From Shinella sp. PSBB067 (GTDB lineage: Bacteria; Pseudomonadota; Alphaproteobacteria; Rhizobiales; Rhizobiaceae): a stretch of 64,000 bases of DNA. Where the stretch lies: positions 868,001-932,000 of the forward strand of contig NZ_CP069303.1 in the NCBI RefSeq assembly GCF_016839145.1, in the 5' to 3' direction. Positions 1 through 7,507 of this stretch are shown one piece after another. The position numbers and the translations under genes are program-made. A model generated the notes under the pieces. That model searched no databases and was not told the DNA's origin. It was given only the letters and a program-made list of their open reading frames with translations. Numbering within the stretch: position 1 is the first letter of the stretch; each line of letters begins with the position of its first letter.

Positions 1-518
1 ATGTAAGCCTGGTAGAGGGCGATCTGGGCGGCGTAGACGGGCTTCGATTTCGTCACACCGTCCTTGACGCAGGCACGCCAGTTCTTTGTGTTCATGGTCT
101 TGCATTCCCAGAGCGCGGGAACGGCCAGACCGAAGCCCTCGGGCCCGGTGGCAATGATGCCATCGACATGGCCGCGGATGCGTCCGCCCGCAGCCGAAAA
201 ACCGAACTGGCCACCATCGGGCCGGTGGCCCTTGCGGGTGTAGAGATCGAAGCCGGCAGCCCGCAGCCACTGGATGGCCAGATCTTCGAGTGCATGGCCG
301 ATGGCGAAGATGCGCAGCGCCTGACCGGAAAAGCCTGCACCTTCGTCCTTCGGTGTCGCGGTGAACTCGAACTGAAGGGCGCGCTCGCAGGCGTGCCCGA
401 GGCGCGAGCCGCCAAGGTAATCGCGCTGCGGCGTGGCGGCGTGCTCATCCTCGAGGGCGGCATCGATCAGGGCGGTGATCCGTTCACCAGGTTTTTGCTT
501 GTGGTTGAAGTCCAGCAT
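1..518 (-). CDS. Phage-type PD-(D/E)XK exonuclease, 3' end cut by the window edge
   Basis: The frame is open from an ATG at 518 to the window edge, giving at least 172 residues, so the C-terminus is missing. The visible part has LGGSRLGHACERALQFEF near residue 40 and, further on, a WECKT motif followed by a lysine-rich segment and YAAQIALYQAY. This is the usual layout of a phage RecB/lambda-exonuclease-like nuclease: an acidic residue, then E-x-K, then a QxxxY helix. Family knowledge says such enzymes resect dsDNA ends for single-strand annealing. Its start overlaps the stop of the upstream small gene (TGATG), so it is the distal visible member of the leftward replication cassette. The nuclease call is by motif only; the substrate is inferred from the neighbouring Sak4-like ATPase. 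Confidence 0.7.
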   Translation of the reverse strand, partial: MLDFNHKQKPGERITALIDAALEDEHAATPQRDYLGGSRLGHACERALQFEFTATPKDEGAGFSGQALRIFAIGHALEDLAIQWLRAAGFDLYTRKGHRPDGGQFGFSAAGGRIRGHVDGIIATGPEGFGLAVPALWECKTMNTKNWRACVKDGVTKSKPVYAAQIALYQAY

Positions 519-736
519 CAGAACGGCACCTCGGGATCGGTGTCGCGATTGGCGGCTCGGTATTCACGTAGCGCATCCTGATAGCCGGTGACGGTAACCT
601 CGATCAGGGTGAGCACCTGCTGTTCGGAGAGGTCGGCAAACCGGGTCGGCCAGCCGATCTCCTCCATGATCTCGGCGACAGGTTTCATGGTGCTGCGGAT
701 CGCCGCCTGCTCGGCCAAGGTCGGGTCAACCATCAT
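518..736 (-). CDS. Small conserved prophage protein (72 aa), possibly DUF6511-like
   Basis: A 72-residue acidic protein beginning MMVDPTLAEQAAIRSTMKPV. It is predicted to be mainly helical, without signal peptide, membrane segment or cysteines. It overlaps the helicase gene upstream by 4 bp and the nuclease gene downstream at TGATG, so it is translationally coupled inside the replication cassette. From memory, similar short proteins occur in the same slot in rhizobial prophages and may carry the DUF6511 label; I cannot confirm that here. No function can be assigned beyond likely membership of the phage replication or recombination module. Confidence 0.6.
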   Translation of the reverse strand: MMVDPTLAEQAAIRSTMKPVAEIMEEIGWPTRFADLSEQQVLTLIEVTVTGYQDALREYRAANRDTDPEVPF

Positions 737-2412
737 GCCGCCCTCGCCAGATCATGCTCGTCCGCGCCGAAGACCAGGCTGCGTATGGCGGCACGGTTGA
801 ACTGGAAGGAGAGCAGTGCCGAGGCCTGATAGCGGGTCAGCCCGAAATCGTGTCGGTAGTCGGCCGGGAGGTATGCAAGCTGCCGGTCCGTCGGCGGTTG
901 CGACAACCAGCGTCGGGTCTTGTGGGCGCTTTCGTCGGACTCGTGCTCGTTCAGCCAATCGTCAGCAGCGGCGAGGCCGACCATGCGCTCGCCGATGGCC
1001 AGCAGACGCGGCGCGACCCCTTTTGCGGCGCCTACGCCATACCAGCGGCCGTTGAGGAAGAAGACGCCGGCCCATGCGGAGAACCCGTTGGCCATCAGTG
1101 CGGCATCGTCACCGAACAGGTCGCACCAGCGGAAGCTGGAGCGTTTCAACAGGTCGATTTCCGACATCACGAAATCGCCGAGCGGAATGTCGCCGCCGCC
1201 GTCGATGCTCTCGAAGATGAAGCCGCAAAGCGGGCATTCATGGCAACCGAGCGGAATATCAGCCTCGCATTGCGGGCAGGTCCTGGTCGGTGCATCGCCG
1301 TACGCCTCGTGTCCGGCAAGGTCGACCTCCTGCTCGAGCGAGCCGTGCATCAGGCTGGATGTGCCGAAGTCCAGCACCACGCAGTCGGTCTTGACGATAC
1401 CGGGGTGCTCGTTCGGATCGACGGTGCGCAAGCCCCGCCCGACCATCTGGATCATGGTCGACTTGTAGGAGGACGGGCGCAGCAGCACGACGCAGGAGGT
1501 TGGCGGGTGGTCCCAGCCTTCGGTCAGCACGGCGACATTGACGACGACCTGAATGTCACCGGCGGCATAGGCGGAAAGCGCCGTCTTGCGCTCAGCGTCG
1601 CCCATCTCGCCATGAACGACGGCCGCAGCAATGCCGGCGGCGTTGAACGCGTCGGTCACGCCGCGTGCGTGGTCGACTGTCGAGCAGAACACCACGGTCT
1701 GCCGATCGGCGGCCTTCTCCCGCCAGTTCCGGATGACGGCATCGGTGACCGGCGTGCGGTTCATGATGCGCTCGACTTCGCCCATGTCGAAATCACTGGC
1801 GGTCTTGCGAACTTTGGTGAGCTCGTCCCTGACGCCGACGTCGATGACGAAGGTGCGCGGCGGCACCAGATGCCCGGAGCGGATCAGCTCGCCGATGCGG
1901 ATCTGATCGGCAACATTGGAGAAGACCTCGCGCAGCCCTTTGCGGTCCCCGCGATTGGGCGTGGCGGTGACGCCGAAGACGCGGCAGGAGGGGTTGGCCT
2001 TCAGCGCCTGGTCGATGATACGGCGATAGCTGTCGGCCGTTGCATGATGCGCCTCGTCGATAACCAGCAGGTCGAGCGCCGGCATGGCGTTGAGGTTGGT
2101 GCTGCGCGACAACGTCGGCACCATGGCGAAGGTGACCTGGCCACCCCAGGACTTGCCGCTGGCGTCAACCACCGAGGTGGTGATCGCAGGATTGACCCGG
2201 GCGAACTTCTCGCGGTTCTGAGCGGTCAGTTCGTCCCGGTGAGCAAGGACAGCCGCCCTGGCGTCGCTATCGCCAATCATGCGGCCGGTGACGGCGGACA
2301 GCATCACGGTTTTGCCCGCGCCTGTCGGGGCCACGCCGAGCGTATTGGCGTGAGCGTCGAGCGCAGCGACACTGCGCTCGACAAAGAGCTTCTGGCGAGG
2401 ACGAAGCAGCAT
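733..2412 (-). CDS. DEAD/DEAH superfamily II helicase of prophage type
   Basis: A 559-residue ATP-dependent helicase. Walker A is APTGAGKT (residues 28-35), the DEAH box is VIDEAHH (117-123) and motif III is TATPNRGD (about 150). The C-terminal helicase half ends in a QMVGRGLR arginine-finger motif near residue 340. A four-cysteine zinc knuckle (CPQC...CPLC) follows near 390-410, with a further ~150 residues of unknown fold. This layout matches phage helicases found beside Sak/RecT-type annealases, which unwind DNA during replication or recombination. It starts with ATG at 2412, 15 bp after the upstream gene, and overlaps the next gene by 4 bp. Helicase identity is secure; the exact role in phage replication is inferred. 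Confidence 0.88.
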   Translation of the reverse strand: MLLRPRQKLFVERSVAALDAHANTLGVAPTGAGKTVMLSAVTGRMIGDSDARAAVLAHRDELTAQNREKFARVNPAITTSVVDASGKSWGGQVTFAMVPTLSRSTNLNAMPALDLLVIDEAHHATADSYRRIIDQALKANPSCRVFGVTATPNRGDRKGLREVFSNVADQIRIGELIRSGHLVPPRTFVIDVGVRDELTKVRKTASDFDMGEVERIMNRTPVTDAVIRNWREKAADRQTVVFCSTVDHARGVTDAFNAAGIAAAVVHGEMGDAERKTALSAYAAGDIQVVVNVAVLTEGWDHPPTSCVVLLRPSSYKSTMIQMVGRGLRTVDPNEHPGIVKTDCVVLDFGTSSLMHGSLEQEVDLAGHEAYGDAPTRTCPQCEADIPLGCHECPLCGFIFESIDGGGDIPLGDFVMSEIDLLKRSSFRWCDLFGDDAALMANGFSAWAGVFFLNGRWYGVGAAKGVAPRLLAIGERMVGLAAADDWLNEHESDESAHKTRRWLSQPPTDRQLAYLPADYRHDFGLTRYQASALLSFQFNRAAIRSLVFGADEHDLARAA

Positions 2413-2427
2413 GGCTGGTTCCTCGCT

Positions 2428-3024
2428 CTATTGTGCCCACGAGGGACGCGCCGATGGTGCGGCGCCCGGCTGCCTGACCGCGGCATAGGCATTGCCCTGC
2501 GCAGCGGTGGTCTGCGGCATCGCCGTGACCATCCCCATGATCGCGGCGTAGTCCTTGTGGCTGGCGGTGACGGCGGAACGGACCTCGTTCTTGTCGTCGC
2601 CATTGGTGTCGGTACTGATGTCGATACGGGCGACGAACTCCAGCCCGTCGAGATCGGCAAAGCCGGAGATGCGGCGTGCAGCCTGGGCCGCTTCGCTCTG
2701 ATCCTTGTCGGAAAGGCCGCGGGCCGAATTGAGCATGCCGCGGATCAGGCCGCGCCCCATATTGGCCCATTCCGGACCCTTGGGGCTGTAGAGCCCGATC
2801 AGGGTGAAGATCTTGCGCCGGGCGTACTGACCTTCCAGCACCGTGAACTCGCCATTGAGATAGACCGCGCCGGTCGAGCCGCGCGTGGCGTAGCCGCCGG
2901 TCCAGCCCTGCGAAGGATCATCGAAGCCGCCGGGGCGGATGCTCAGCCGCACTTTGGCGAGCGTGCCCTTGGGGATGAGGTTGGTGTTGGTCTGCGCGTC
3001 GTTGAAATCGTTCCATGCCGACAT
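2428..3024 (-). CDS. Prophage protein of unknown function, possible ssDNA-binding protein
   Basis: A 198-residue soluble protein. The central part (about residues 20-110) is beta-rich with conserved-looking aromatic and glycine positions (GWTGGYATR, GEFTVLEGQYARRKIF, GLYSPKGPEWANMG). The tail is low-complexity, rich in Ala, Pro and Gln and ends SARPSWAQ. A compact beta-rich core followed by a disordered tail is typical of single-strand binding proteins. Its position between a Sak4-like ATPase and a helicase is where phage SSBs are often encoded. I do not recognise a named family, so the SSB idea is inference from layout. It lies 3 bp after the ATPase gene and is probably co-translated with it. 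Confidence 0.6.
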   Translation of the reverse strand: MSAWNDFNDAQTNTNLIPKGTLAKVRLSIRPGGFDDPSQGWTGGYATRGSTGAVYLNGEFTVLEGQYARRKIFTLIGLYSPKGPEWANMGRGLIRGMLNSARGLSDKDQSEAAQAARRISGFADLDGLEFVARIDISTDTNGDDKNEVRSAVTASHKDYAAIMGMVTAMPQTTAAQGNAYAAVRQPGAAPSARPSWAQ

Positions 3025-3027
3025 GGG

Positions 3028-3906
3028 TCAGGCTCCTTGTTCATGGTCTGCGGTGGGGGAGGTTTGCGGAGAGGCGGTCGCCGCCGGCGCTGCGAAAGTC
3101 TGGCGCGCCGCGTTGCGGATCTTGTCCATCAGCCGCCCGAGATCCGGCCGTTCGACCATCTCGAGCCGGCCGGAGCGGTCCTTGGCCGGAAAGCCGAAGG
3201 GATTGAGCGTCTGACAGACGAAGGCGCGATAGGGTGCGCCGTCCTCGTCCTTCAGCTCGACCATGCTGATGACTTCATCGACGATGCCGGGCAGTTCGAG
3301 GCCGGTCTTCGAACCGTCGATCTGCGGGACGAACAGCTTGCGATTGAAGTCGTCGAGTTTCTCGTCGAGGATGCCGACGAACCAGATGTTCTTCGAGCGC
3401 GTGTGCTGCAGGTGGGTCAGCCAGGCGATCATCTCGCGGCCATGCAGGCCGTAGGCGCCACGAATGTCGGGCTTGCCGGTCTTGTCGGAGAACGCCTCCG
3501 GCTGGCCCTTGGCCCACTGGAAGCAGAGCCGGCCGGCCACCGTGATCGAGTCGACGAAGACCGTCCGGTAGCGGTCGAGCTGAGCCGGATCGCCGAGACG
3601 TGCGACGACAGCGTCGAAATGCGCCTGGCTGTAGGGCTGGTCGTCACGCAACGCCGGATTGGCGCCACCGATGAACACCGCAAAGTCGCGGCATTCATCC
3701 CAGGTCCGGGGACGGATCGTGTCGCCGGGCCAACCCTCGATGGCGAGATCGCCCGCTTCAAGGTCCATGAACAGCGTGGTGGCCGGGTCGAGCGTCCACA
3801 GCAGCGAGGTCTTGCCGATGCCGGACTTGCCGAAGATGCAGCCCTTGATGCTGCGCGGAGCCGCCAGACGCTGATCGGCTGAGATGATGGGGAGTGCGGC
3901 CGTCAT
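3028..3906 (-). CDS. Sak4-like RecA-fold ATPase (phage recombination)
   Basis: A 292-residue AAA/RecA-fold NTPase. Walker A is GKSGIGKT at residues 26-33 and a Walker B-like RTVFVDSIT lies near residue 120. LFMDLEAGD follows soon after the P-loop, as in the AAA_24/Sak4 group. Known Sak4 proteins are single-domain RecA-like ATPases that help phage single-strand annealing together with an SSB and an exonuclease. All three putative partners are encoded here within 4 kb. The C-terminal ~30 residues are low-complexity (AAPAATASPQTSPTADHEQ). Its ATG overlaps the stop of the upstream gene (ATGA), indicating coupling. NTP binding is sure; the annealing-factor role is inferred from family and context. 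Confidence 0.78.
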   Translation of the reverse strand: MTAALPIISADQRLAAPRSIKGCIFGKSGIGKTSLLWTLDPATTLFMDLEAGDLAIEGWPGDTIRPRTWDECRDFAVFIGGANPALRDDQPYSQAHFDAVVARLGDPAQLDRYRTVFVDSITVAGRLCFQWAKGQPEAFSDKTGKPDIRGAYGLHGREMIAWLTHLQHTRSKNIWFVGILDEKLDDFNRKLFVPQIDGSKTGLELPGIVDEVISMVELKDEDGAPYRAFVCQTLNPFGFPAKDRSGRLEMVERPDLGRLMDKIRNAARQTFAAPAATASPQTSPTADHEQGA

Positions 3907-4388
3907 TGGGCACCCCCCTTCAGTTCGAGCTTCACCTTGAGTGCGCCGGTCCTGACCGTGCGGGCGGGCTCGAAGGTCTGGCGGATCGACTCGGGCCAGG
4001 CGGCGTATTTGCGTTCCGGTACCTTGAAGCTGACATCGACATATTCGGCAGGATCGTCACCGGCGGCGCTGATGCGCTCCACCAGACCGGCAAGAGCGGC
4101 CTGGTCCCAATCGACGCGCTTTGGCAGGTCGGCGATCACGGTGACCGCGCCGTCGTCGAAGCGGACGGTTCCAGTGTCCTTGCTCGCTTCCATGCGCGCC
4201 ATCACGGCGCGGTCGGTGTATTTGAGAGTGATGGCGCTTTCGAGCCAGTCGCTGATTGCCTTGGCGCTGCGCAGGGCCTCGTTGGCCGCGTCCTGCAAAA
4301 GGGCGAGCTGCTCGGCCGACAGAGCGACGATTTCGCCGATCTGCATGTTGCGCAGATCATCGATGGTGATGTGGTTGGGGATCGTCAT
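3903..4388 (-). CDS. Conserved prophage protein of unknown function (161 aa)
   Basis: A 161-residue protein starting MTIPNHITIDDLRNMQIGE. I chose the ATG at 4388 because a GAGG sits about 8 bases upstream and the upstream HTH gene stops at 4399; the longer open frame to 4523 would run inside that gene and has Ser/Arg-rich, non-coding-like sequence. The N-terminal half is helical (sensor-like ALSAEQLALLQDAANEALRS), the middle has a short beta segment (VRFDDGAVTVIADLPKRVDW) and the tail is lysine-rich. It could be a companion of the Sak4-like ATPase, since the two genes overlap by 4 bp. No family is recognised. Confidence 0.65.
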   Translation of the reverse strand: MTIPNHITIDDLRNMQIGEIVALSAEQLALLQDAANEALRSAKAISDWLESAITLKYTDRAVMARMEASKDTGTVRFDDGAVTVIADLPKRVDWDQAALAGLVERISAAGDDPAEYVDVSFKVPERKYAAWPESIRQTFEPARTVRTGALKVKLELKGGAQ

Positions 4389-4398
4389 CACGGCATCC

Positions 4399-4608
4399 TC
4401 ACGCCGTAGCCTGGTGGCGGTGGCCGGCGGTGCTCTGGCGGATCTGCTCGGCCTCGTAGGCTTCGACGTCCTCGAGGCGATAGACGACGCGGCCGCCGAG
4501 CTTGACGTATTGCGGGCCTTCACCTGTCCAGCGCCAGCGTTCCAGTGTGCGATGCGAAATGTTCCAGCGAGCAGCCAGCTCGATCTGGGAGAGGTGTCTG
4601 GTAGCCAT
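4399..4608 (-). CDS. AlpA/excisionase-like helix-turn-helix DNA-binding protein
   Basis: A 69-residue protein with a winged HTH of the HTH_17/MerR-like class filling residues 5-55. SQIELAARWNISHRTLERW is the HTH proper and GRVVYRLEDVEAYEAEQ the wing and following helix. Proteins of this size and fold serve as excisionases (Xis) or AlpA-type activators of integrase genes in prophages and genomic islands. It is the first gene of the tight cassette running left and is preceded by a 204-bp gap with GGGGATC repeats. Which of the two roles applies cannot be told from sequence; no integrase gene is adjacent. Confidence 0.78.
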   Translation of the reverse strand: MATRHLSQIELAARWNISHRTLERWRWTGEGPQYVKLGGRVVYRLEDVEAYEAEQIRQSTAGHRHQATA

Positions 4609-4652
4609 CCTGTTCTCCGTGGGTCCTTGAGAAAACCTGCGGAGAGGATGGC

Positions 4653-4819
4653 GGAGGATCAGAATGGTGTCGTCGGGATGGAAAGTGGATCGTCAGGGGA
4701 TCAGAATCACCGTTTCTTGCGCATGAAGGGGGATCGACAAGGGGATGAGAGGGGGATGCGCCGGCATGGGCATACGGAAAAGCTCGGCGGAACCGGGCGT
4801 GAGAGAGGGGGATCAGAAG
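4653..4819. repeat. Cluster of GGGGATC-type short repeats in a gene-free gap
   Basis: Three near-identical copies are seen: GGAGGATCAGAAT (4653-4665), GGGGATCAGAATC (4696-4708) and GGGGGATCAGAAG (4807-4819, running into the 3' end of the next gene). Degenerate copies start at 4728 (GGGGGATCGAC), 4741 and 4751. All have the same orientation with irregular spacing. They lie upstream of the HTH-led cassette, where an iteron-like binding site for the HTH protein, or a phage origin, would be plausible. The spacing is not regular enough to call iterons with confidence; a drifted coding remnant is an alternative. Confidence 0.4.
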
Positions 4820-5502
4820 AACCGGATATTGAGCCGATAGCGGCCGCGCCGGTCGGACTGGATCAATCTGCGCCATTCCGGCTGTGTCTTGAACAGATCC
4901 GACAGGCGCGTGCAGGAAGAGCCGGCTTCGGCCAGCACCGCCTTGCCATGTTGCCAGGGAACGCCGCGCATGGCCGCCTCATGAAGGATGCGCACGACAC
5001 GCGCCTGGATCTGGCCGAGCATGAAGGTTCGCTCCCCGAGAACGATCTCGCTGAAATCATGCCGTTGCTCGAAGACGACCCCGGATGTCCGCCGCGTACC
5101 GGCCAGTCCGTGCTTGGCTTCGGCACGGTCGCGCTCCTCTCGTCGGACGACCAGTTCTTCCTTGCGGATCAGGATTCCATCCTCGGGCCGTAGCACGACG
5201 CAGTAACGATCCTTCGGGGCGTCGAAGCGATCGATCCGCAGCGCGCCCTCGTGAAACAGCCGGTAGGCGTCATGGGTACGCAGATCCTGGAGCCCGTGAA
5301 AGGCAGCTCGTTCATCGGGAATGGAGCACCACTGACCCTCGTCGATCTCCTCGTAGCTGCCATGTTCGAGCTGGGCCCCGTAGAGGCGGACGGAGACCTT
5401 CAGCAGGCCGTTTTCGGCGAGATAGGCCAGATCGCGCTGCGGCACCTCCCATCGCTCCTCCAGCTCGTCCAGCGCGAAATAATCCTTCTCGATCGACGCC
5501 AT
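4813..5502 (-). CDS. Conserved prophage protein, N-terminal HTH-like, unknown function
   Basis: About 229 residues starting MASIEKDYFALDELEERW; a GTG nine bases upstream (5511) is an alternative start. The N-terminal 35 residues (ALDELEERWEVPQRDLAYLAENG) look like a MerR/HTH_17-type DNA-binding helix pair. The centre is charged (RKEELVVRREERDRAEAKHG). The C-terminal third (EAAMRGVPWQHGKAVLAEAGSS, TQPEWRRLIQSDRRGRYRLN) looks like a second small DNA-binding domain. It is transcribed leftward from the region shared with the repressor gene, so it is probably an early regulated prophage gene. No named family is recognised. Confidence 0.65.
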   Translation of the reverse strand: MASIEKDYFALDELEERWEVPQRDLAYLAENGLLKVSVRLYGAQLEHGSYEEIDEGQWCSIPDERAAFHGLQDLRTHDAYRLFHEGALRIDRFDAPKDRYCVVLRPEDGILIRKEELVVRREERDRAEAKHGLAGTRRTSGVVFEQRHDFSEIVLGERTFMLGQIQARVVRILHEAAMRGVPWQHGKAVLAEAGSSCTRLSDLFKTQPEWRRLIQSDRRGRYRLNIRFF

Positions 5503-5529
5503 CCCACGCACCCGCTCCGCAGATTTTTT

Positions 5530-5544
5530 GTTCCTGTTATGTTC
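5530..5544. promoter_or_regulatory. Perfect alphaproteobacterial SOS (LexA) box, GTTC-N7-GTTC
   Basis: GTTC at 5530-5533, seven bases, then GTTC at 5541-5544. This is exactly the GTTC-N7-GTTC direct repeat established for LexA in alphaproteobacteria such as Rhodobacter and Sinorhizobium. It sits between the divergent 4813-5502 gene and the repressor gene, just upstream of the repressor's candidate -35. LexA or the prophage's own S24-type repressor could use it; either way it would tie expression of the leftward cassette to DNA damage. Confidence 0.65.
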
Positions 5545-5551
5545 TATTCTC

Positions 5552-5580
5552 TTGACGCGGATGAATCAATCCTCTCTAAT
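5552..5580 (+). promoter_or_regulatory. Candidate sigma-70 promoter for the repressor gene
   Basis: TTGACG (5552-5557) and TCTAAT (5575-5580) are separated by 17 bp. A start site near 5587 would leave a short leader before the ATG at 5609. The SOS box ends 8 bp upstream of the -35, a position suited to modulating both this promoter and one reading left. Confidence 0.5.
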
Positions 5581-5608
5581 CCACAAAATCCACATGCCGG
5601 ACGACACC

Positions 5609-6277
5609 ATGAGCATCACCATCGCCGACAGACTGAGAGCCCGAGCCGAACAGCTGGGGCTGAATGCGCGTGAGGTGGCCGAGCAGGCGCGTGTCAACAG
5701 GTCCTTCGTCTACGACATCATGCGCGGCCGCTCGGAGCGGCCGAACCTGGAAAAGCTCGACAAGGTCGCGGCGATCATCAAGGTCGATCGCAACTGGCTC
5801 CTGCATGGCAAGGGCATGGTCGAGGGGGATGAGCCTGCCCTGGAGGAAGAAGAGGACCCGTTTGTGGCGATCCCGTCGGTCGAGGTGACGGCATCGATGG
5901 GCGGCGGCAAGCTCGTCGCGGACGAGGTGGAGAACGGCGAGCCCTACCACTTTAAAAGCTCGTGGATCACGCATCGCTTGCGTGCCAACCCGGCAAACCT
6001 GCGCATCATGCATGTGGAGGGCGACAGCATGATGCCGACGCTCCACGACGGCGATGTCGTTCTCGTCGACCTTGCCCGCTGCATGCCGACGCCGCCCGGG
6101 ATCTTCGTACTGTTCGACGGCATGGGACTGGTGGCCAAGCGCCTCGAGCACATCCCGAACTCGGAGCCGCCGCAGGTGCGCATCATTTCCGACAACACGT
6201 TCTACAGCCCCTATGAGCGCACCGCCGAAGAGATCAGGATCATCGGCCGCATCCGCTGGTTCGGCCGGGAGATCTGA
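5609..6277 (+). CDS. XRE-family repressor with S24 peptidase domain (CI/LexA-like)
   Basis: A 222-residue prophage-type repressor. The N-terminal XRE HTH (residues ~5-65) contains LNAREVAEQARVNRSFVYDI. After an acidic linker comes an S24/LexA-like domain with the serine motif EGDSMMPTLHDGD and the general-base lysine in MGLVAKRLE. Family members bind operators as dimers and are inactivated by RecA-stimulated self-cleavage. Here the usual Ala-Gly cleavage site is not obvious; the linker reads TASMGGGKL, so cleavage needs testing. ATG 5609 is chosen over ATG 5594 because the candidate promoter ends at 5580. It diverges from the leftward cassette and the next gene starts 2 bp after its stop. Confidence 0.85.
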   Translation: MSITIADRLRARAEQLGLNAREVAEQARVNRSFVYDIMRGRSERPNLEKLDKVAAIIKVDRNWLLHGKGMVEGDEPALEEEEDPFVAIPSVEVTASMGGGKLVADEVENGEPYHFKSSWITHRLRANPANLRIMHVEGDSMMPTLHDGDVVLVDLARCMPTPPGIFVLFDGMGLVAKRLEHIPNSEPPQVRIISDNTFYSPYERTAEEIRIIGRIRWFGREI

Positions 6278-6279
6278 TC

Positions 6280-7002
6280 TTGATCGTGTTCGAGGAAGTG
6301 GTCGATGACGATCCGGCGCTCGTGCACTCGCCAATGGTGCGGGCAATGGAAAAGACCTTCGCCTATATCTACGAGCACGGAGCGATCCCGCTGACGCCAT
6401 CAAAAGCCTTCAAACGCAGCTTCGTCCACTGGGCGGCCGCCGAGTTCGAATGGCCGGGCTATCTGGAGGCCGACCTCTTCGCCCTCAACAAGGTGCTGAA
6501 CGAGATCGACTTCGGTCCGCTGATGGACCTGCACGACCTGATGATTGCCCTGAAGATCGGGCGTCACTCCAAGGGCCAGTTCACGCTGACCAAGGCGGGC
6601 CAGTCCCTGGTTGGTCATCCTGGCCGGCTGTTCGGCATCATCACGCCGTTCTATCTCTTCGAAGTGGACCACCTGCGATTTGCACGGCGGCCGGAACGAT
6701 TGCCGGGCAATTGGAACATCTTCCTCAATGTGCTGAATGTCGAGGTCGAGAATGGCGCGACCGCAACGGAACTGCGCCACACGCTCTATGGGCCAAAGGG
6801 CGAGTCAGAACGCTTCGATATGATCCTCAGCAACCTCTATGTTCAGGTTCTGCGTCCGCTATGCTGGACGGGGCTGTTGCGGGAGGATCGCGTTGAGGGC
6901 GCGCGACGATTCGATGATGGCCTGTTCACCAAGACGTCACTGTGGCGCACGGCGCTGCGCCTGGACACCGACAGGGACGTGCGGCCGGCAACGCACCACT
7001 GA
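6280..7002 (+). CDS. Unknown protein co-transcribed with the repressor (240 aa)
   Basis: A 240-residue soluble protein with a TTG start at 6280, two bases after the repressor stop, and a GGGAG about 10 bases upstream. An internal ATG at residue 19 is an alternative start. Aromatic-rich segments stand out (FVHWAAAEFEWPGYLEADLF, IITPFYLFEVDHLRF, PGNWNIFLNVLNVEVENG). The C-terminal third looks like a winged-helix layer (TELRHTLYGPKGESERFDMI ... LYVQVLRPLCWTGLL). No catalytic motif, signal peptide or membrane helix is visible. Tight linkage to the repressor suggests a lysogeny-associated role, for example an immunity, antirepressor or toxin-like protein; this is inference only. Confidence 0.7.
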   Translation: MIVFEEVVDDDPALVHSPMVRAMEKTFAYIYEHGAIPLTPSKAFKRSFVHWAAAEFEWPGYLEADLFALNKVLNEIDFGPLMDLHDLMIALKIGRHSKGQFTLTKAGQSLVGHPGRLFGIITPFYLFEVDHLRFARRPERLPGNWNIFLNVLNVEVENGATATELRHTLYGPKGESERFDMILSNLYVQVLRPLCWTGLLREDRVEGARRFDDGLFTKTSLWRTALRLDTDRDVRPATHH

Positions 7003-7033
7003 GCAGGCCGTGCCACCGCGTAACGTTATCGCC

Positions 7034-7330
7034 CTACTGCACCTTGTCGACGTTGCGCGTGGTGGCAGGGAGGGACTTCACGGGCGGCGTCTGCGGCCCA
7101 CCATATCCGGAACCGGCATGGTAACAGGCCGTGAGGCAGTCGTTGCCGTTGATGGGGCTTGTTGAATACGAGATGATGCGGTTTCCGTTGTCGCAGATGC
7201 AGGAATAGAGATAGTGCTTACCAAGGGACGGCGAGGATGCCTGCACTTTCTCAATCCGGTAGGCCGATGCCGTAGTGGCGGTGGCAATGAGGGCTGCCAG
7301 CATGGCAGTGACTTGTACGACGCGCTTCAT
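7034..7330 (-). CDS. Small secreted cysteine-containing protein (98 aa)
   Basis: A 98-residue protein. The ATG at 7330 follows a strong ribosome-binding site (GGAGGAAC, 3 bases before the start), which decides against the longer open frame to 7471. Residues 1-23 form a signal peptide (basic MKR, hydrophobic core, ending TASA). The mature part is ~75 residues with four cysteines in two clusters (SCICDNG and DCLTACYH), which could form two disulfides. No family is recognised. It converges on the unknown gene ending at 7002. It may be cargo of the element rather than a phage structural gene. Confidence 0.65.
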   Translation of the reverse strand: MKRVVQVTAMLAALIATATTASAYRIEKVQASSPSLGKHYLYSCICDNGNRIISYSTSPINGNDCLTACYHAGSGYGGPQTPPVKSLPATTRNVDKVQ

Positions 7331-7507
7331 GTGTTCCTCCCGAGCCATAAGATGTGGGCAGCGTAGGTCGGGCAATCTGAACCGCCGCTGAACCAGCGCC
7401 ATCCAGTACTCATGATTACGCACGAACATGATAAGCAATTGATTGTGCTTGTGTTTCCATGATTTGTGCATACCGTTCGCTGGTCAGGATTGATTGCGAA
7501 CGGTCTC

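Noticed and set aside
754..3882. 1042-codon open frame on the plus strand
   Set aside because: It is antisense to the helicase, SSB-like and Sak4-like genes, which have clear motifs; composition is Arg/Gly/Ala-rich as in high-GC shadow frames.
4653..4819. CRISPR array from repeated GGGGATC units
   Set aside because: Repeats are too short, irregularly spaced and degenerate, and no cas genes are present.
5594..5608. Upstream ATG (5594) as repressor start
   Set aside because: It would leave a leader of only a few bases after the candidate -10 and has no ribosome-binding site; ATG 5609 fits better.
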